DNA of 64,000 bases from contig NC_057811.1 of NCBI RefSeq assembly GCF_018294505.1, positions 402,817,669 through 402,881,668 on the forward strand, in the 5' to 3' direction. Below the pieces are notes generated by a model. That model saw only the letters and a program-made list of their open reading frames with translations, searched no databases and had not been told where the DNA came from. Position 1 is the first letter of the stretch. Every line of letters begins with the position of its first letter. The translations under genes and the position numbers were made by a program. Below are positions 21,644 through 32,218 of this stretch, piece by piece. This stretch comes from Triticum aestivum (Eukaryota > Streptophyta > Magnoliopsida > Poales > Poaceae).

Positions 21644-22368
21644 TTTGCTGCCTCTACTTTCCTGTTTTATTACTCTTGGAACAGTATTTTGTTAAGTTTG
21701 CACAGTTCCACCCACTAGGGGTGTATTCGAACTATATTGACTGCCGGCCTGTTGAAGGCCTTATGTGTAAATATAATTATGCATGCGTTTGGCTTTCCCT
21801 TGTTCTTTGCTTGTCGTCCTTCGGCTGTTTCCTTTGTCGCCCTCCCTTGGTTGCCACCTTCCCAGCCGGACAGCTGCTCTGCAGTCTGTGGCTGGAGAAG
21901 TGCTTGGCCAGTTGGGAGGGCAAGTACTCTAGCTTTGTTGGATTGTAGCGAAGTGACTTAGAGGCCGGCCAGCCGGCTGTTTTGACAGCCGGTAGGCGTG
22001 GTTGCAGGCCGGCTTGTGTTATATAAGTTCGTTAGTCCTTAGCCGTTTTTCATGTGGGCATCCTTTCTGCCTTTGGCTCTTGCCAGTCGGACAATCGGTT
22101 CTTCGAGCTGCGACTTACAACAAGAGAGGGCTCGGGTGCTGGCACACTACTTGTCTGACTTCAGGTAGAACTTTTAATATAACTTAAGGCGGCCAGTCCC
22201 CGGGCCGACTAGTCAAACCCGGTGCCAGATAGAAAATCAAATGTACTAATACATTCGTGAGTATGACACTTGTCATTCATAGATAAAGGAGGGCAGTCCC
22301 CGAGTGCGCCTCGGGGGGCCCGTTGTCTCGTACTTAATACAAAAAAGGTAGCATGATACATACTGCTT
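21644..22368. other. Element 1 spacer between the convergent genes
   Basis: About 0.7 kb without coding signal, between the plus-strand gene's TAA and the integrase C-terminus. It should hold both 3' ends. A stem-like CCCCGAGTGCGCCTCGGGGG lies near 22297, and GCCGGC-rich words are frequent. Confidence 0.5.
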
Positions 22369-25300
22369 TTAACTGTAAAATCTTCTCAGGAGGTTGGCGT
22401 TCCATGGTCGTTCCGACTCCTTGCCGGAATCATCCCACTTGCGTGCTCTTGGCTTCTGTGCGTCGATCAGGTAGTAGGAGTCGTTGCCTAGTGCCTTGCT
22501 GACGATGAAAGGGCCTTCCCAAGGGGCCGAGAGCTTGTGCTGGCCGGTTGTTCGCTGGATCAGCCAGAGCACAAGATCGCCCTCTTGGAAGGATCTTGGC
22601 TTGACCTTCCGGTTGTGGTAACCGCGCAAACCCTGCTGGTAGATGGCGGACCGGTTGAGTGCTAACAGCCGACCTTCTTCCAGCAGGTCGACGCCGTCTT
22701 CTCGTGCTTCCTTAGCCTCTGCCTCCGTGTACATGGTGACCCGAGGCGAGTCGAACTCGATGTCAGTTGGGATGACAGCCTCGGCACCATATACAAGGAA
22801 GAACGGAGTGAAGCCGGTTGACTTGTTTGGGGTAGTACGCAGACTCCAGAGGACAGCCGGCAGCTCATCGAGCCAGCAGCCGGCCGAACGCTCCAGTGGT
22901 ACGACCAGTCGGGGCTTGATGCCGGAGAGGATGAGGCCGTTTGCTCGCTCGACCTGGCCGTTTGACTGCAGGTGGGCAACGGACGCTAAGTCCAGTCGGA
23001 TGCCTTGTGTCGCGCAGAAACGTGCCAGTGCTCCCTTGGCAAAATTTGTGTCGTTGTCGGTGATGATGCTGTGTGGCACACCATACCGAGTAGTGATGTC
23101 TGTGATGAATGCCACGGCAGTCGGCCCGTTCAGCTTCTTGATCGGCTTCGCTTCAATCCACTTGGTAAATTTGTCCACGGCGACAAGCAGATGTGTCATG
23201 CCGCCGCGGGCTGTCTTGAATGGGCCCACCATGTCCAGCCCCCAAATGGCAAAGGGCGAGGTGAGGGGGATGGTCTTGAGTGCAGAAGCTGGCAGGTGTT
23301 GCTTGGAACTGAAGACTTGGCATCCTTTGCAGCATTTGACTAACTCCTTGGCATCTTCCAAAGCAGTCGGCCAGAAGAAACCATGGCGGAAAGCTTTGGC
23401 GACAAGTGATCTTGAGGCTGCGTGGTGGCCGCATTCGCCTTGGTGGATATCCTTGAGGATTGCTATGCCCTTCTCTGGATCGACGCAGCGCTGGAAGACT
23501 CCAGTGACGCTACACTTGACAAGTTCTCTGTTTATTATTGCGTATGCTCCGGCTCGGTGTTGCACTAGTCTTGCTGAGATCTCATCAGTCGGTAGCTCTC
23601 TGTTGACTAGGAAGTTGAGGATGGGCTGGGCCCATGATGGAGCTATGACTTCTTCTATTGTTAGTACGGCCATTGTGGCCCAGGAGGGTGGGTTGGGTGG
23701 TGGAGAGTTGGAGTCGGCCACCGCTTCTTGTGCCGCTGCAGTCCCCGAGCCGACTGCTGTAGTCCCCGGGCCGGGTTCTGAAGTCCCCGAGCCGGGTGCG
23801 ACTGCGGCAGTCCTCGGGCCGCTTGTCGGAGTCCCCGAGCTACCTGCTGGGTTCCTCCAGTCGGATCTAGCTGCATCAGGGGCGGGCGGTACGAAGATAG
23901 AGTCCGATTCTGGAGACGGCTTGATAGACGGTTTGAGGAGGCGCTGGAGAGAGACACCGGTTGGTATAGCCTGTCGGGTGGAGCCGATCCGTGCCAGGGC
24001 ATCTGCTTGGTCCTTGTCGGCCCGTGGCACGTGAAGGAACTCGCACCCTTCAAAGCATCCACTAATCTGCTGGATGAGGAATCGATAGTTCGCCATGTTT
24101 GCATCCTTGGCGTCCCAGTCGCCAGACGACTGCTGGACCAGCAAGTCCGAGTCACCATAACACAGGATCCGGCGTATGCCGAGCTCTTTGGCTAGCCGGA
24201 GCCCGTGTATGAGCACCTTGTACTCAGCCACATTGTTGGAGGCGGCAAAATGGATTTGCAGCGTGTATCTGAGCTTGTCGCCTTTGGGAGAGGTGAGGAC
24301 GATGCCGGCTCCCAAGCCGGTGCGCATCTTGGACCCATAGAAGTGCATCCGCCAATGAGTGGAGTCGGGAGCCAGTGGTAGGTACTCGGTCTCGGCCCAG
24401 TCGACAAGGAAGTCGGCTAATGCTTGGGACTTGATGGTGGTGTGGGGCTGGTAGAAAATTGTGTAAGGAGCCAGCGCAATGGCCCACTTAGCCACCCGGC
24501 CGGATGCATCCCGGTGCCTATGATCTCGGCAAGCGGGGCGGTGCATACGACTGTGATGGGATGCTCTTGAAAGTAGGGCTTCAGCTTCTTGGCGGCGAAG
24601 TACACTCCATAGCACATCTTCTAGTAGTGCGGGTAGTTTTGCTTTGAGGTGGACAGTACTTCGCTTAAATAATATACCGGCCTCTGGACTAACTGGGCTC
24701 GGCCTTCTTCTGGGCGCTGGACCACGATGACTGTACTGTCCACTCGGCTAGTCGCGGCTATGTAGAGGAACATGGGCTCCTTCTCAGTCGGCGCCGCCAG
24801 GACAGCTGGAGTGGTCAGCATCTTCTTCAACTCATGGAAAGCTTGGTCTGCTTGGTCGTTCCACTCGAAGTGAGTGGATTTCTTCATGAGTCGATACAGG
24901 GGGAGAGCCTTCTCTCCTAGCCGGCTGATGAAGCGGTTTAGGGAGGCCAGGCACCCGGTGAACTTCTGAACGTCTCGCAACTTGGTGGGAATCTCCATTC
25001 TCTCAATGCTCTTGATCTTCACAGGGTTGCACTCAATGCCCTGTTCGGAGACCAGAAAACCTAGAAGCTGGCCGGCTGGTACTCCGAACACACATTTCTC
25101 GGGGTTGAGCTTGATCTGGAATCGGCGCAAGTTGGCAAATGTTTCTTTGAGGTCATGCAGCAGGGTGCCGTGCTTCTCCGTCTTCACCACAATATCGTCT
25201 ACGTAGACGTGGGCATTTCTGCCGAGTTGCTTGAGGAGGCATTTCTGCATGCAACGCTGAAAAGTGGCACCGGCATTCCTCAGGCCGAATGTCATAGTCA

Positions 25301-25787
25301 GGTAACAGAAAGCTCCGAATGGTGTGATGAAGGCGGTCTTCAGGCGGTCAGCTGGGTCCAACTTGATCTGGTGGTATCCTGAGTAGGCATCCAAGAAACT
25401 CAATAGCTCGCATCCGGTTGTGAAGCCTATCACTTGATCAATCCGTGGTAGGGCAAACAGATCTTTGGGGCAAGCTTTGTTGAGGCTAGTGTATTCTATA
25501 CACATATGCCATTTGTTGTTCTTCTTCAACACCAAGACCGGGTTGGCAAGCCACTCTGGGAAAAACACTTCCATAATGAAGCCGGAAGCCAAGAGCCGGG
25601 CTATCTCTTCTCCTACGATTCTTCTCTTCTCCTCCGACAGTCGGCGGAGAGGCTGCTTGACTGGTTTCGCGTCCACTTGGACGTGTAACTTGTGCTCGGC
25701 GAAATCCTTTGGAACACCCGGCATGTCCTTTGGGGACCATGCAAAGATGTCTCGATTCTCACGGTGGAAGTCGACGAGCTCGCCTTC
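22369..25787 (-). pseudogene. pol: Element 1 pol: RT, RNase H, integrase
   Basis: The frame runs from the shared TAG at 25788. RT has IEYTSLNKACPKD, FLDAYSGYHQI and YVDD. RNase H shows HFYGSK where element 2 has HFDGSK, so the first catalytic Asp is lost. A proline/glycine repeat linker (about 23740-23850) precedes integrase. Integrase has an H2C2 finger (HQGECGHH...CKGCQ) and the DDE residues in GLDMVGPF, ITDNDTNF (Gly to Asp) and QVERANG, ending LLRRFYS. Further lesions are TAG at 24621 (Gln to stop) and a 1-nt deletion near 24512. Integrase is the best-preserved part. Confidence 0.92.
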
Positions 25788-28735
25788 CTATTTACTGTCC
25801 AGGTTTGCGCCAATGACAGCAAACCTCTCCGGGTTCTCCGGGTCCAAAGGTATCTTCTTCGTCTCCTTGGCCGGCTGGAAGGAGCCTTGCGCATCATATT
25901 CCTTGGGGTTGGGGGACAGGGCCGGCTGCTTGCCGGCCATGGCCACAACTCGCTCCAGCATCTTCTTCTCTTCTGCAACCACGAGGGACTCGGCAAGTCG
26001 GCTGCTGGCTGCAGCGCACTCGATGGAATTCTTGTAGTCGCCGGCTACAGTGATGATCCCCTTCGAGCTCGGCATCTTCATCTTGAGGTAGGCGTAGTGG
26101 GGCACAGCCATGAACTTGGCCAGGGCAGGTCGGCCAAGCAAGGCGTGGTAAGGGCTCTCTAGGTCCACTACCTCAAACCAGATCGCTTCTCAGTGAAAGT
26201 AATCCTTGTCTCCGAAGAGAACATCCATCTTGATCTTGCCGATTGGGGAACGGGACAGGCCGGGTACGATGCCATGGAACACGGTCCGGCTTGGCATGAG
26301 CTGCTTTGCCTTGAGGTTCAACTTCTCCATGGTGTCGCGGTACAGTATGTTGATACTGCTTCCGCCATCAATCAGCACGCGGGAGAATCGGGCAGCTCGC
26401 CTCTCCGTCGCGAGGGTGACGTCCAACACCAATGCTTAGGAGCCAGGAGACGGCATCACCTCTGGGTGATCGGCCCGGCTCCAGCTGATAGGCCTTTCAG
26501 ACCAATGCATGAACTCGGGGTTGCTGGAGGCGACCGCGTTGACCTCTTGGTGCTGTCGGCGCCGGCTGCGCTTGTCTTCAACCTGGCTCGTGAAGACGAC
26601 GTAGGTGGCGTGCTCATCTGGGAACTCATCCTGAATGGCTCCGACTGCTGGTCGAGCAGCCGGCTGCTGGGGGGCTGGTGGCGGCGGGCCGGGAGGCGGA
26701 GGCGGCACCAGCCCCTCACCCTTGGAGATCCGTGTGAGCCAGTGGCACTTCCGGGTCATGTGGTTGGACGGCTTCGCGCCGCTGTGAAACTTGCAGGGGC
26801 GTCGAGAGTCTGCTCATAGGAGAAGGCCGGCTGCCAAGCCGGCCTGCGGCCCTTCTTCTTGGGAGAGGGCCGCTCTTCGGGCTGCTCGTCTTCGACAGTG
26901 GCCACCTGCCGACTGGTGGAAGGCGGCATAGGGGCCTTGCGCTTGTGGTCATTCTGGTAGGGGCGTCGGTTGGAGTCACCAGCCGGCGTCTTGGGAGCCG
27001 GAGCGAGCACCTTCCCAGAGGCGTCCACTCGGAGCTCGGTCTTCATCGAGGAGTCGGCTGTGGCGTACTTGTCGGCTATGACCAGCAGCTCGTCGAGGTT
27101 AGCCGGCTCATCACAGAGGAGTCGGTGCTTGAGGAGGGTGCCCTCTCGGCACCCGGTGGTGAAGTATTCGATGGCTTGAACCTCGTGCACCCCCTGGCAG
27201 GAGTTGCGGAGCTCGGCCCATCGCGTGAGGTAGTCGCGAGTCGATTCGCTCGGCCCTTGGACGCACAAGGAGAGCTGGCGGGGCTTTGGAGGCCGCTTGT
27301 ACGTGCTGGTGAAGTTGCGGACGAAGATTTCCGTGAAGTCCAGCCAGTTGTTGATGCTGTAGGGCTTGAGGCTGTTCAGCCAGGTGCGTGTCGTGCCTTG
27401 AAGCATAAGAGGGACGTACTTCACGGCTACGCGCCTGTTGCCGTTCGCTATGCTGACAGCGGTAGAGTAGTCGATGAGGCAATCTTCCGGCTTCACAGAG
27501 CCGTTGTACTTGGGCGTATCTCGGGGGAGCGAGAACCCTTTGGGGAAGGGTTCGTCGCGGATGCGGGGGCCAAAGCAAGGCGGGCCGACATCTAATTCTT
27601 CTTCTAGCGCTAGGGATCGTGCTAGGCGGTCGATCCGGTGGCAGGCATCGTTCTCGCCGACTCCTTCGCGGTGGCCTAGTCGGCCATCGAGAGTCGGATG
27701 CGTGATAGGCGGCGGGGTGGGATATCTCTCCCCACGAGTCGGGGGAGGAGGCGGATTGCCTTGGCGCTCCACCGCTCGAGGGCGGCCTTCTGCGTCGCGC
27801 TCGATGGTGATTCGAGTCCGGCTGCGGCTAGCAGCCGGCTCCTTGTCTTTCCTTGCGCGGGCGCCGCTCGCAGTCGGCGACCGGGATGTGGCGGCGTGTT
27901 CTCGGCGTGGGGGAGGACTCTCAGCGCGGGCGCCGGCTTCATGTCGTTCTGCGGCCGCGTCGATCAGCTGCTGGATGCGCCTTGTCATGTAGGGGAGCTC
28001 ATCAGCCCCCAGCCCGTTCAGCTCTTCTGCGGCCGCCTGAGCGGCTCACAGATTCTCGAGCGGCATGGCGTAGACTGGGCGGTTTACCCCCAGCATGCTG
28101 GCGATGGCCACGCCGCGCTTCTTGATGAGGCCGGCTCGGCCCGGCTTTGAGGCGGCGTACCGAAGGCGGCGCGGTCGACTTCGCGCTGGTGAGCCTCGGT
28201 GACGCGTCTCATGGAGGCTATCTTCTGGCCCTCCGCGATGAGGGCGAGGCGTCGTGCCTCCAGAGTCTCGGCGTCGGCGTCGGCCGGGATGGGGACAGAC
28301 AAGTCATGCATCGCCGCTTGTAGGGCGTCGTGGGCGTTCTCGCTCGAGTCGGCGCCGTGGCTGATGACCAGCACCTCAGTGACAGCGCTGCTGCCACTGT
28401 CGGCTCGAGGGAGAGGGTCGTCGATGACTACCACGTCGGAGGGGTAGGCGTCGAGCGATGCCGTGTCAGAGTCGACAAGCATCGGGTTGGTGGAGCCGAC
28501 CGACTCCAAGTCCATAGCAAGCTCGCTGGAGACGTGAAGCTGGTCGAGGAGGCTGACGAGGCGGCTCTCGGGGTAGTCTGTGCCCACGTCGGATCCGGGC
28601 TCGTCAGAGATGCGAGTCTCGCCAAGAAGGTTGGCGAGGCAGCTCGCTGCGTAGGCGTCGTCGAAGCCTTGCAGCGCGTCGGGGCAAGCGCCATCGGGCG
28701 TAGCAGGCTGGCTACGGTCGCGGTGGAGGAAAAGG
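25788..28735 (-). pseudogene. gag: Element 1 gag and protease
   Basis: An N-terminal acidic gag part (about 28735-28160, e.g. TASLDAYPSDVVV) is followed by the central gag domain (RTWLNSLKPYSINNWLDF, YLTRWAELRNSC). Then come a basic region, a decayed zinc knuckle and a retropepsin-like protease (VLIDGGSSINIL, 26350s). Lesions: a frameshift near 28150, TGA near 28043, one G lost near 26797 and TAG/TGA at 26190. The block ends at the TAG (25788-25790) also present in element 2. The exact gag start is not certain. Confidence 0.85.
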
Positions 28736-28775
28736 GTTCCCGTCTAGAACAGGTCTCCGGACGACGGTGCACCTG

Positions 28776-28793
28776 GCCCCACGGTGGGCGCCA
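28776..28793 (-). promoter_or_regulatory. Element 1 primer-binding site (tRNA-Lys)
   Basis: The plus strand reads GCCCCACGGTGGGCGCCA, as I recall identical to the 3' end of plant tRNA-Lys(CUU), and lies two bases inside the 5' LTR. The minus-strand PBS is therefore TGGCGCCCACCGTGGGGC. This fixes the element's orientation. Confidence 0.85.
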
Positions 28794-28795
28794 AA

Positions 28796-29992
28796 TGTCG
28801 GGTGGTAGGTGCGACATATGCCAACGGGTGGCTTATCATTGTGGGAGCTAGTAAGACATCGCCGGTGCCTGGAAACGGGATAAGGTGAAGACATGCACGC
28901 CGGCGGATCTTACCCAGGTTCAGGGCTCTCCGTGGAGATAACACCCCTAGTCCTGCTCTGCGGGGTCTCCGCATGATCACTAGATCAATACAAGTAGCTA
29001 CAATTGCTCCTTGAGCTGTTTAGCTAGAGGAAGAAGAAGGGCAAGGCTAGCTCTCCTTTTCTCTCTATGTGGTGTGTGAAACTCTAGGAGATCAACCCTT
29101 TGCATGGGTGTCCCCGGGGCTTATATAGGCCTACCCCCCAGGGGTACAATGGTAATCCGGCTGGGCGCGGGTCCCAGTCGTCAGTTTCTGTGCTCGCTGG
29201 CTTCTCCGCTGGCCATTGGGGCCCGCCGACTAGTGGGTCCCGCCGGCTGCCGACCTCTTGGCCGACAGGCCGGCCCCACCGCTTGGGGGCTTTGTCGGCG
29301 GCTGGTTACTGTTGCCTCGCCTCTGATGATGAGGGCTTTGTCGAGGTAAGCGTGGCTACAGTGCCGCCACCTTGCGGGCTCTCACTATAGCCTCACCTCG
29401 TCTTGTCTCCTTAATGAGGCACATGTTTCGAGGGAAGGAGGTAGCCGGCTATTGGGAGCCGGCTACGCCCCTGGCCGACTAGGGGAGGCTAGGCCGCCTT
29501 CGAGCGTCTCTCTGGCTAAAGGGGCCCGCCGCCCGCGGGCCGTACTGGCGCCTGTCGTGGGTGACATCGAGGTCGACATGGCTACAGTGCCGCGCCGGAT
29601 GGGAGATGGCTGGCCCGTACGGCGCCCTGTGGCCATGCCTGTTCCGGGATTCGGGGGTAGTGGGCTGTACTGCGGCCACGCCCCATCTTATCACCGTTAT
29701 GTGGATGCAGTCTTGGTGGGTGCAGTCTTGGCTGGCTTTTGGGAGTCGGCTTTCTTCATGGCCGGCTTCTGGGAGTCGGTCCTCTTGGGGCCGGCTTCCT
29801 GGAGTCGGCCATCTCGTAGCTTTCTTGGGGAGGGTTTCTGAGGCCGGGTCGCCTTATGGTAGTCGGCCCTAGGAATAGCCGACCGAGGGAAGGCGGCCTT
29901 GTGCTCTGTATGCTTGAAGGCTCGAATGGCCTGGTAATTTTTCAAAGAGCCAGGGGGGTCGATAAGGCTACCCGTGGCCATTTACTTCGACA
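28796..29992 (-). repeat. Element 1 LTR, 5' copy
   Basis: 1,197 bp, TGTCGG...TCGACA, with the minus-strand TATATAA box at 29121-29127. This copy would drive gag-pol transcription leftward. The terminal CGACA differs by one base from the other copies. Confidence 0.95.
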
Positions 29993-29997
29993 ATGGC
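29993..29997. repeat. Target site duplication, element 1, right
   Basis: ATGGC, matching 16095-16099. Element A sequence resumes directly after it. Confidence 0.95.
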
Positions 29998-30577
29998 CGA
30001 ATACTTTACTTGGAGATCATTAAATGAGGAACCCGCCTTGCAATGCCGAAGACAATTTATGTGCCGAACACCTCGCTATTGAAGACTGGTTCGGGGGCTA
30101 CTGAGGGAGTCCTGGACTAAGGGGTCCTTGGGCGTCCGGCCTGTTATCCGTGGGCCGGACTGATGGGTTGTGAGGACATGAAGGCCGAAGACTGTACCCG
30201 TGTCCGGATTGGACTCTACTTGGCGTGGAAGGCAAGCTTGGCGACCAATCATGAAGATTCCTTCTTATGTAACCGACTCTATGTAAACCCTAGATCCCCC
30301 CGGTGTCTATATAAACCGGAGGGGTTAGTCCGGAAAGGACACATTACCATAGTCATATAGGCTAGACTTCTAGGGTTTAGCCATTACGATCTCGTGGTAG
30401 ATCAACTCTTGTAATACTCATATTCATCAAGATCAATCAAGCAGGAAGTAGGGTATTACCTCCATAGAGAGGGCCCGAACCTGGGTAAACATCGTGTCCC
30501 CCGTCTCCTGTTACCATCGATCCTAGACGCACAGGTCGGGACCCCCTACCCGAGATCCGCCGGTTTTGACACCGACA
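29998..30577 (+). mobile_element. Gypsy element A, right portion with 3' LTR
   Basis: Contains the element A polypurine tract GTTCGGGGGCTAC (30089-30101) and the whole 3' LTR 30102-30577 (476 bp, TGAGGGAGTCCTGG...CACCGACA). The LTR has a TATATAAA promoter at 30308-30315 and the CGGTGTCTATATAAACCGG context common in this Triticeae family. After the LTR comes GTAGG, matching GTAG(A) at 9558-9562. Confidence 0.85.
30102..30577 (+). repeat. Element A 3' LTR
   Basis: TG...CA-bounded, 476 bp. It resembles the short LTRs of Fatima-like Triticeae gypsy elements (start TGAGGGAGTCCTGG, end GATCCGCCGGTTTTGACA). The 5' partner is absent from the window. Confidence 0.85.
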
Positions 30578-30610
30578 GTAGGTATTTCCCTCAGATATGA
30601 AACCAAGGTT
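30578..30610. repeat. LTR scrap, right part
   Basis: GTAGGTATTTCCCTCAGATA, continuing the scrap at 9511-9561 across the gypsy insertion. It stops where the CACTA terminus begins at 30611. Confidence 0.5.
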
Positions 30611-30810
30611 CACTACAAAAAAAATACACTTCCGTGATGATACGTGTTTGTCACAGTAGGTCGCATTTTCTGTCATGCATGTACATCCATGACAATTTTA
30701 TGACAGAATCAAGATAGTCATACCTGTGCTGTCGTAGAAGTGTTCCATGACATTACCAAAATTATCATCACGGAAGTGTCCACTTCCATGACGATAAATC
30801 CCGCGTCACA
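30611..30810. mobile_element. CACTA-like terminus with subterminal inverted repeats
   Basis: It starts CACTACAAAAAAAATACAC. Within 170 bp the word ACACTTCCGTGATGAT reappears as its complement (ATCATCACGGAAGTGT at about 30764), and CACTTCCATGACGATAAAT follows. A CACTAC start with short inverted subterminal words is diagnostic of CACTA elements. I did not find the opposite terminus in the window. The flanking 3 bp are GTT. Confidence 0.65.
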
Positions 30811-31313
30811 GAAGTGCTTTCGTCAAGGGTGACCGACACGTGGCATCCACCGTAACGGAACGCCGTTAAGCTATCGGGTCGGGTTTTGGATCCGATAACC
30901 CGTTAACAGCCCCGACCAATGGGGATTTTCCACGTGTAAAATCATCATTGGCTGGAGGAAACACGTGTCGGCTCATCGTTGGGACAAATGTCATCCACTC
31001 ATTGGATAGAAGGCGCCTATGATACGTCGACACGTGGCACGGCCCAACAGAGGCCCATTCCTATGAAAAGGCTGGCCCGTTTGACTTGGTCAAAAGGTGG
31101 CGGGCCGGCCCATGTAAAGCCTGTTAACGGCATGTTCGCATATAGCCCATTTACAGCCCGCTAACCCAAGGCCCGTTACGCCCTATCCGAATTAGGCCCA
31201 GTAGCGTCATCTGGGCCACCCAATATTATTCCAGCCTGTTTTCACTTCTCGCCCATGTATGGCCCATGACGTCTTTCGGCCCATATGAGGCCCTATGTAA
31301 CTCTTGGCCTATT

Positions 31314-31478
31314 AACGGCCCATGGTGAAACTGGCCCGTAATGAACAGTGTATCACTTTACACCCATTAACGGCCCGTGGTGAAACTGGCCCGTAATGAA
31401 CAGTGTATCACTTTACACCCATTAACGGCCCGTGGTGAAACTGGCCCGTCATGAACAGTGTATCACTTTATACCCATT
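31314..31478. repeat. 55-bp tandem repeat, three copies
   Basis: Units start AACGGCCCATGGTGAAACTG at 31314, 31369 and 31424, almost identical, and each contains AACAGTGTATCACTTTA. The low divergence points to recent expansion. Confidence 0.9.
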
Positions 31479-31825
31479 AACGGCCCGTTATTCCGTTGGG
31501 CCGTTTCCGGCCCATGTTATCTTTCGGCCTTCTCAGAGCCCATTTATTCTTGGGCTCATTTCTAGCATTCGTTTACTTACGGCCCGTTACTATCATTTTC
31601 TGCTTGTGGGCCAAATTCAGCCCGTGGTTACAGTCGGCCCGTTTGTGGTCCATTAATACGTTGGGCCGTTTTCATAGCGTCATCAAATACGGCCTATTAA
31701 CGATGGCCCGTTATGGTCGGGCCATGAACGGACGATTCCAACTCTAGCCCGTTTACGGCCATAATGCGGCCTGTTATTGGCCCATGTTTGGCCAATCGAT
31801 CATACTGCCCGTATAAGGCCCATTG

Positions 31826-31965
31826 ATGATACGGCCCGTAGAAGGCCCATTGTTTCTACGGCCCGTAGAAGGCCCATTGTTTCTATGGCCCGTAGAAGGC
31901 CCACTGTTTCTACGGCCCGTAGAAGGCCCACAGTTTCTACGGCCCGTAGGAGGCCCAGTGTCACT
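31826..31965. repeat. 27-bp tandem repeat, about five copies
   Basis: Repeats of TTTCTACGGCCCGTAGAAGG followed by CCCATTG. Each unit contains the perfect palindrome TTCTACGGCCCGTAGAA with a CGGCCCG core, so the array is a series of small hairpins. Confidence 0.85.
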
Positions 31966-32218
31966 ACAGTAAATATTAGCCCATGGTTATTGTGGCCTAG
32001 TTTTAAAAAATAGGTTATTGCATCCACTAGCAAACCGCGGAAAAAGAACTGCAATGACTACAAGCAAACAAATAAACAAGACAACAAGGAGATAAATAAG
32101 CAAGCAACTTACGCTAGGCTATCACGGCTATCACACATATTACATCCACAGGGCATCAAAGTTCGCCACCAGTGCAAATAAACGCGCCGACAAAAGAATA
32201 TACAAAACTGAGAGCACT

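Larger units (their letters stand above)
16100..29992 (-). mobile_element. Complete gypsy (Tat-lineage-like) element 1, 13,893 bp
   Basis: Bounded by LTRs at 16100-17298 and 28796-29992, with TSD ATGGC. The primer-binding site and gag are at the right, so the element reads right to left on the minus strand. The order is 5' LTR, PBS, gag, protease, RT, RNase H, integrase, spacer, an oppositely transcribed six-exon gene, PPT, 3' LTR. Both gene blocks carry stops and frameshifts, so it is not autonomous. It is inserted in element A. Element 2 is the same family. Confidence 0.95.
30811..32010. repeat. GGCCC-rich subterminal repeat region
   Basis: Dense GGCCCGTT/AACGGGCC and GGCCCAT words in both orientations, including two regular tandem arrays listed separately. 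The peptides predicted across it are translations of the repeats. It is probably the transposase-binding subterminal region of the CACTA element. Confidence 0.6.

Noticed and set aside
22643..24034. 463-codon plus-strand ORF opposite the element 1 integrase
   Set aside because: It mirrors the pol coding strand: GC-rich codons remove stops on the complement. The product has no domain, and its counterpart in element 2 breaks.
31314..31965. CRISPR-like array
   Set aside because: Direct tandem repeats without unique spacers, in a plant nuclear context beside a CACTA terminus.
31777..32054. Repeat proteins on both strands (TARRRPIVS and ETVGLLRAV units)
   Set aside because: Translations of the 27-bp tandem repeat. 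Open on both strands because the unit length is a multiple of three and free of stops.
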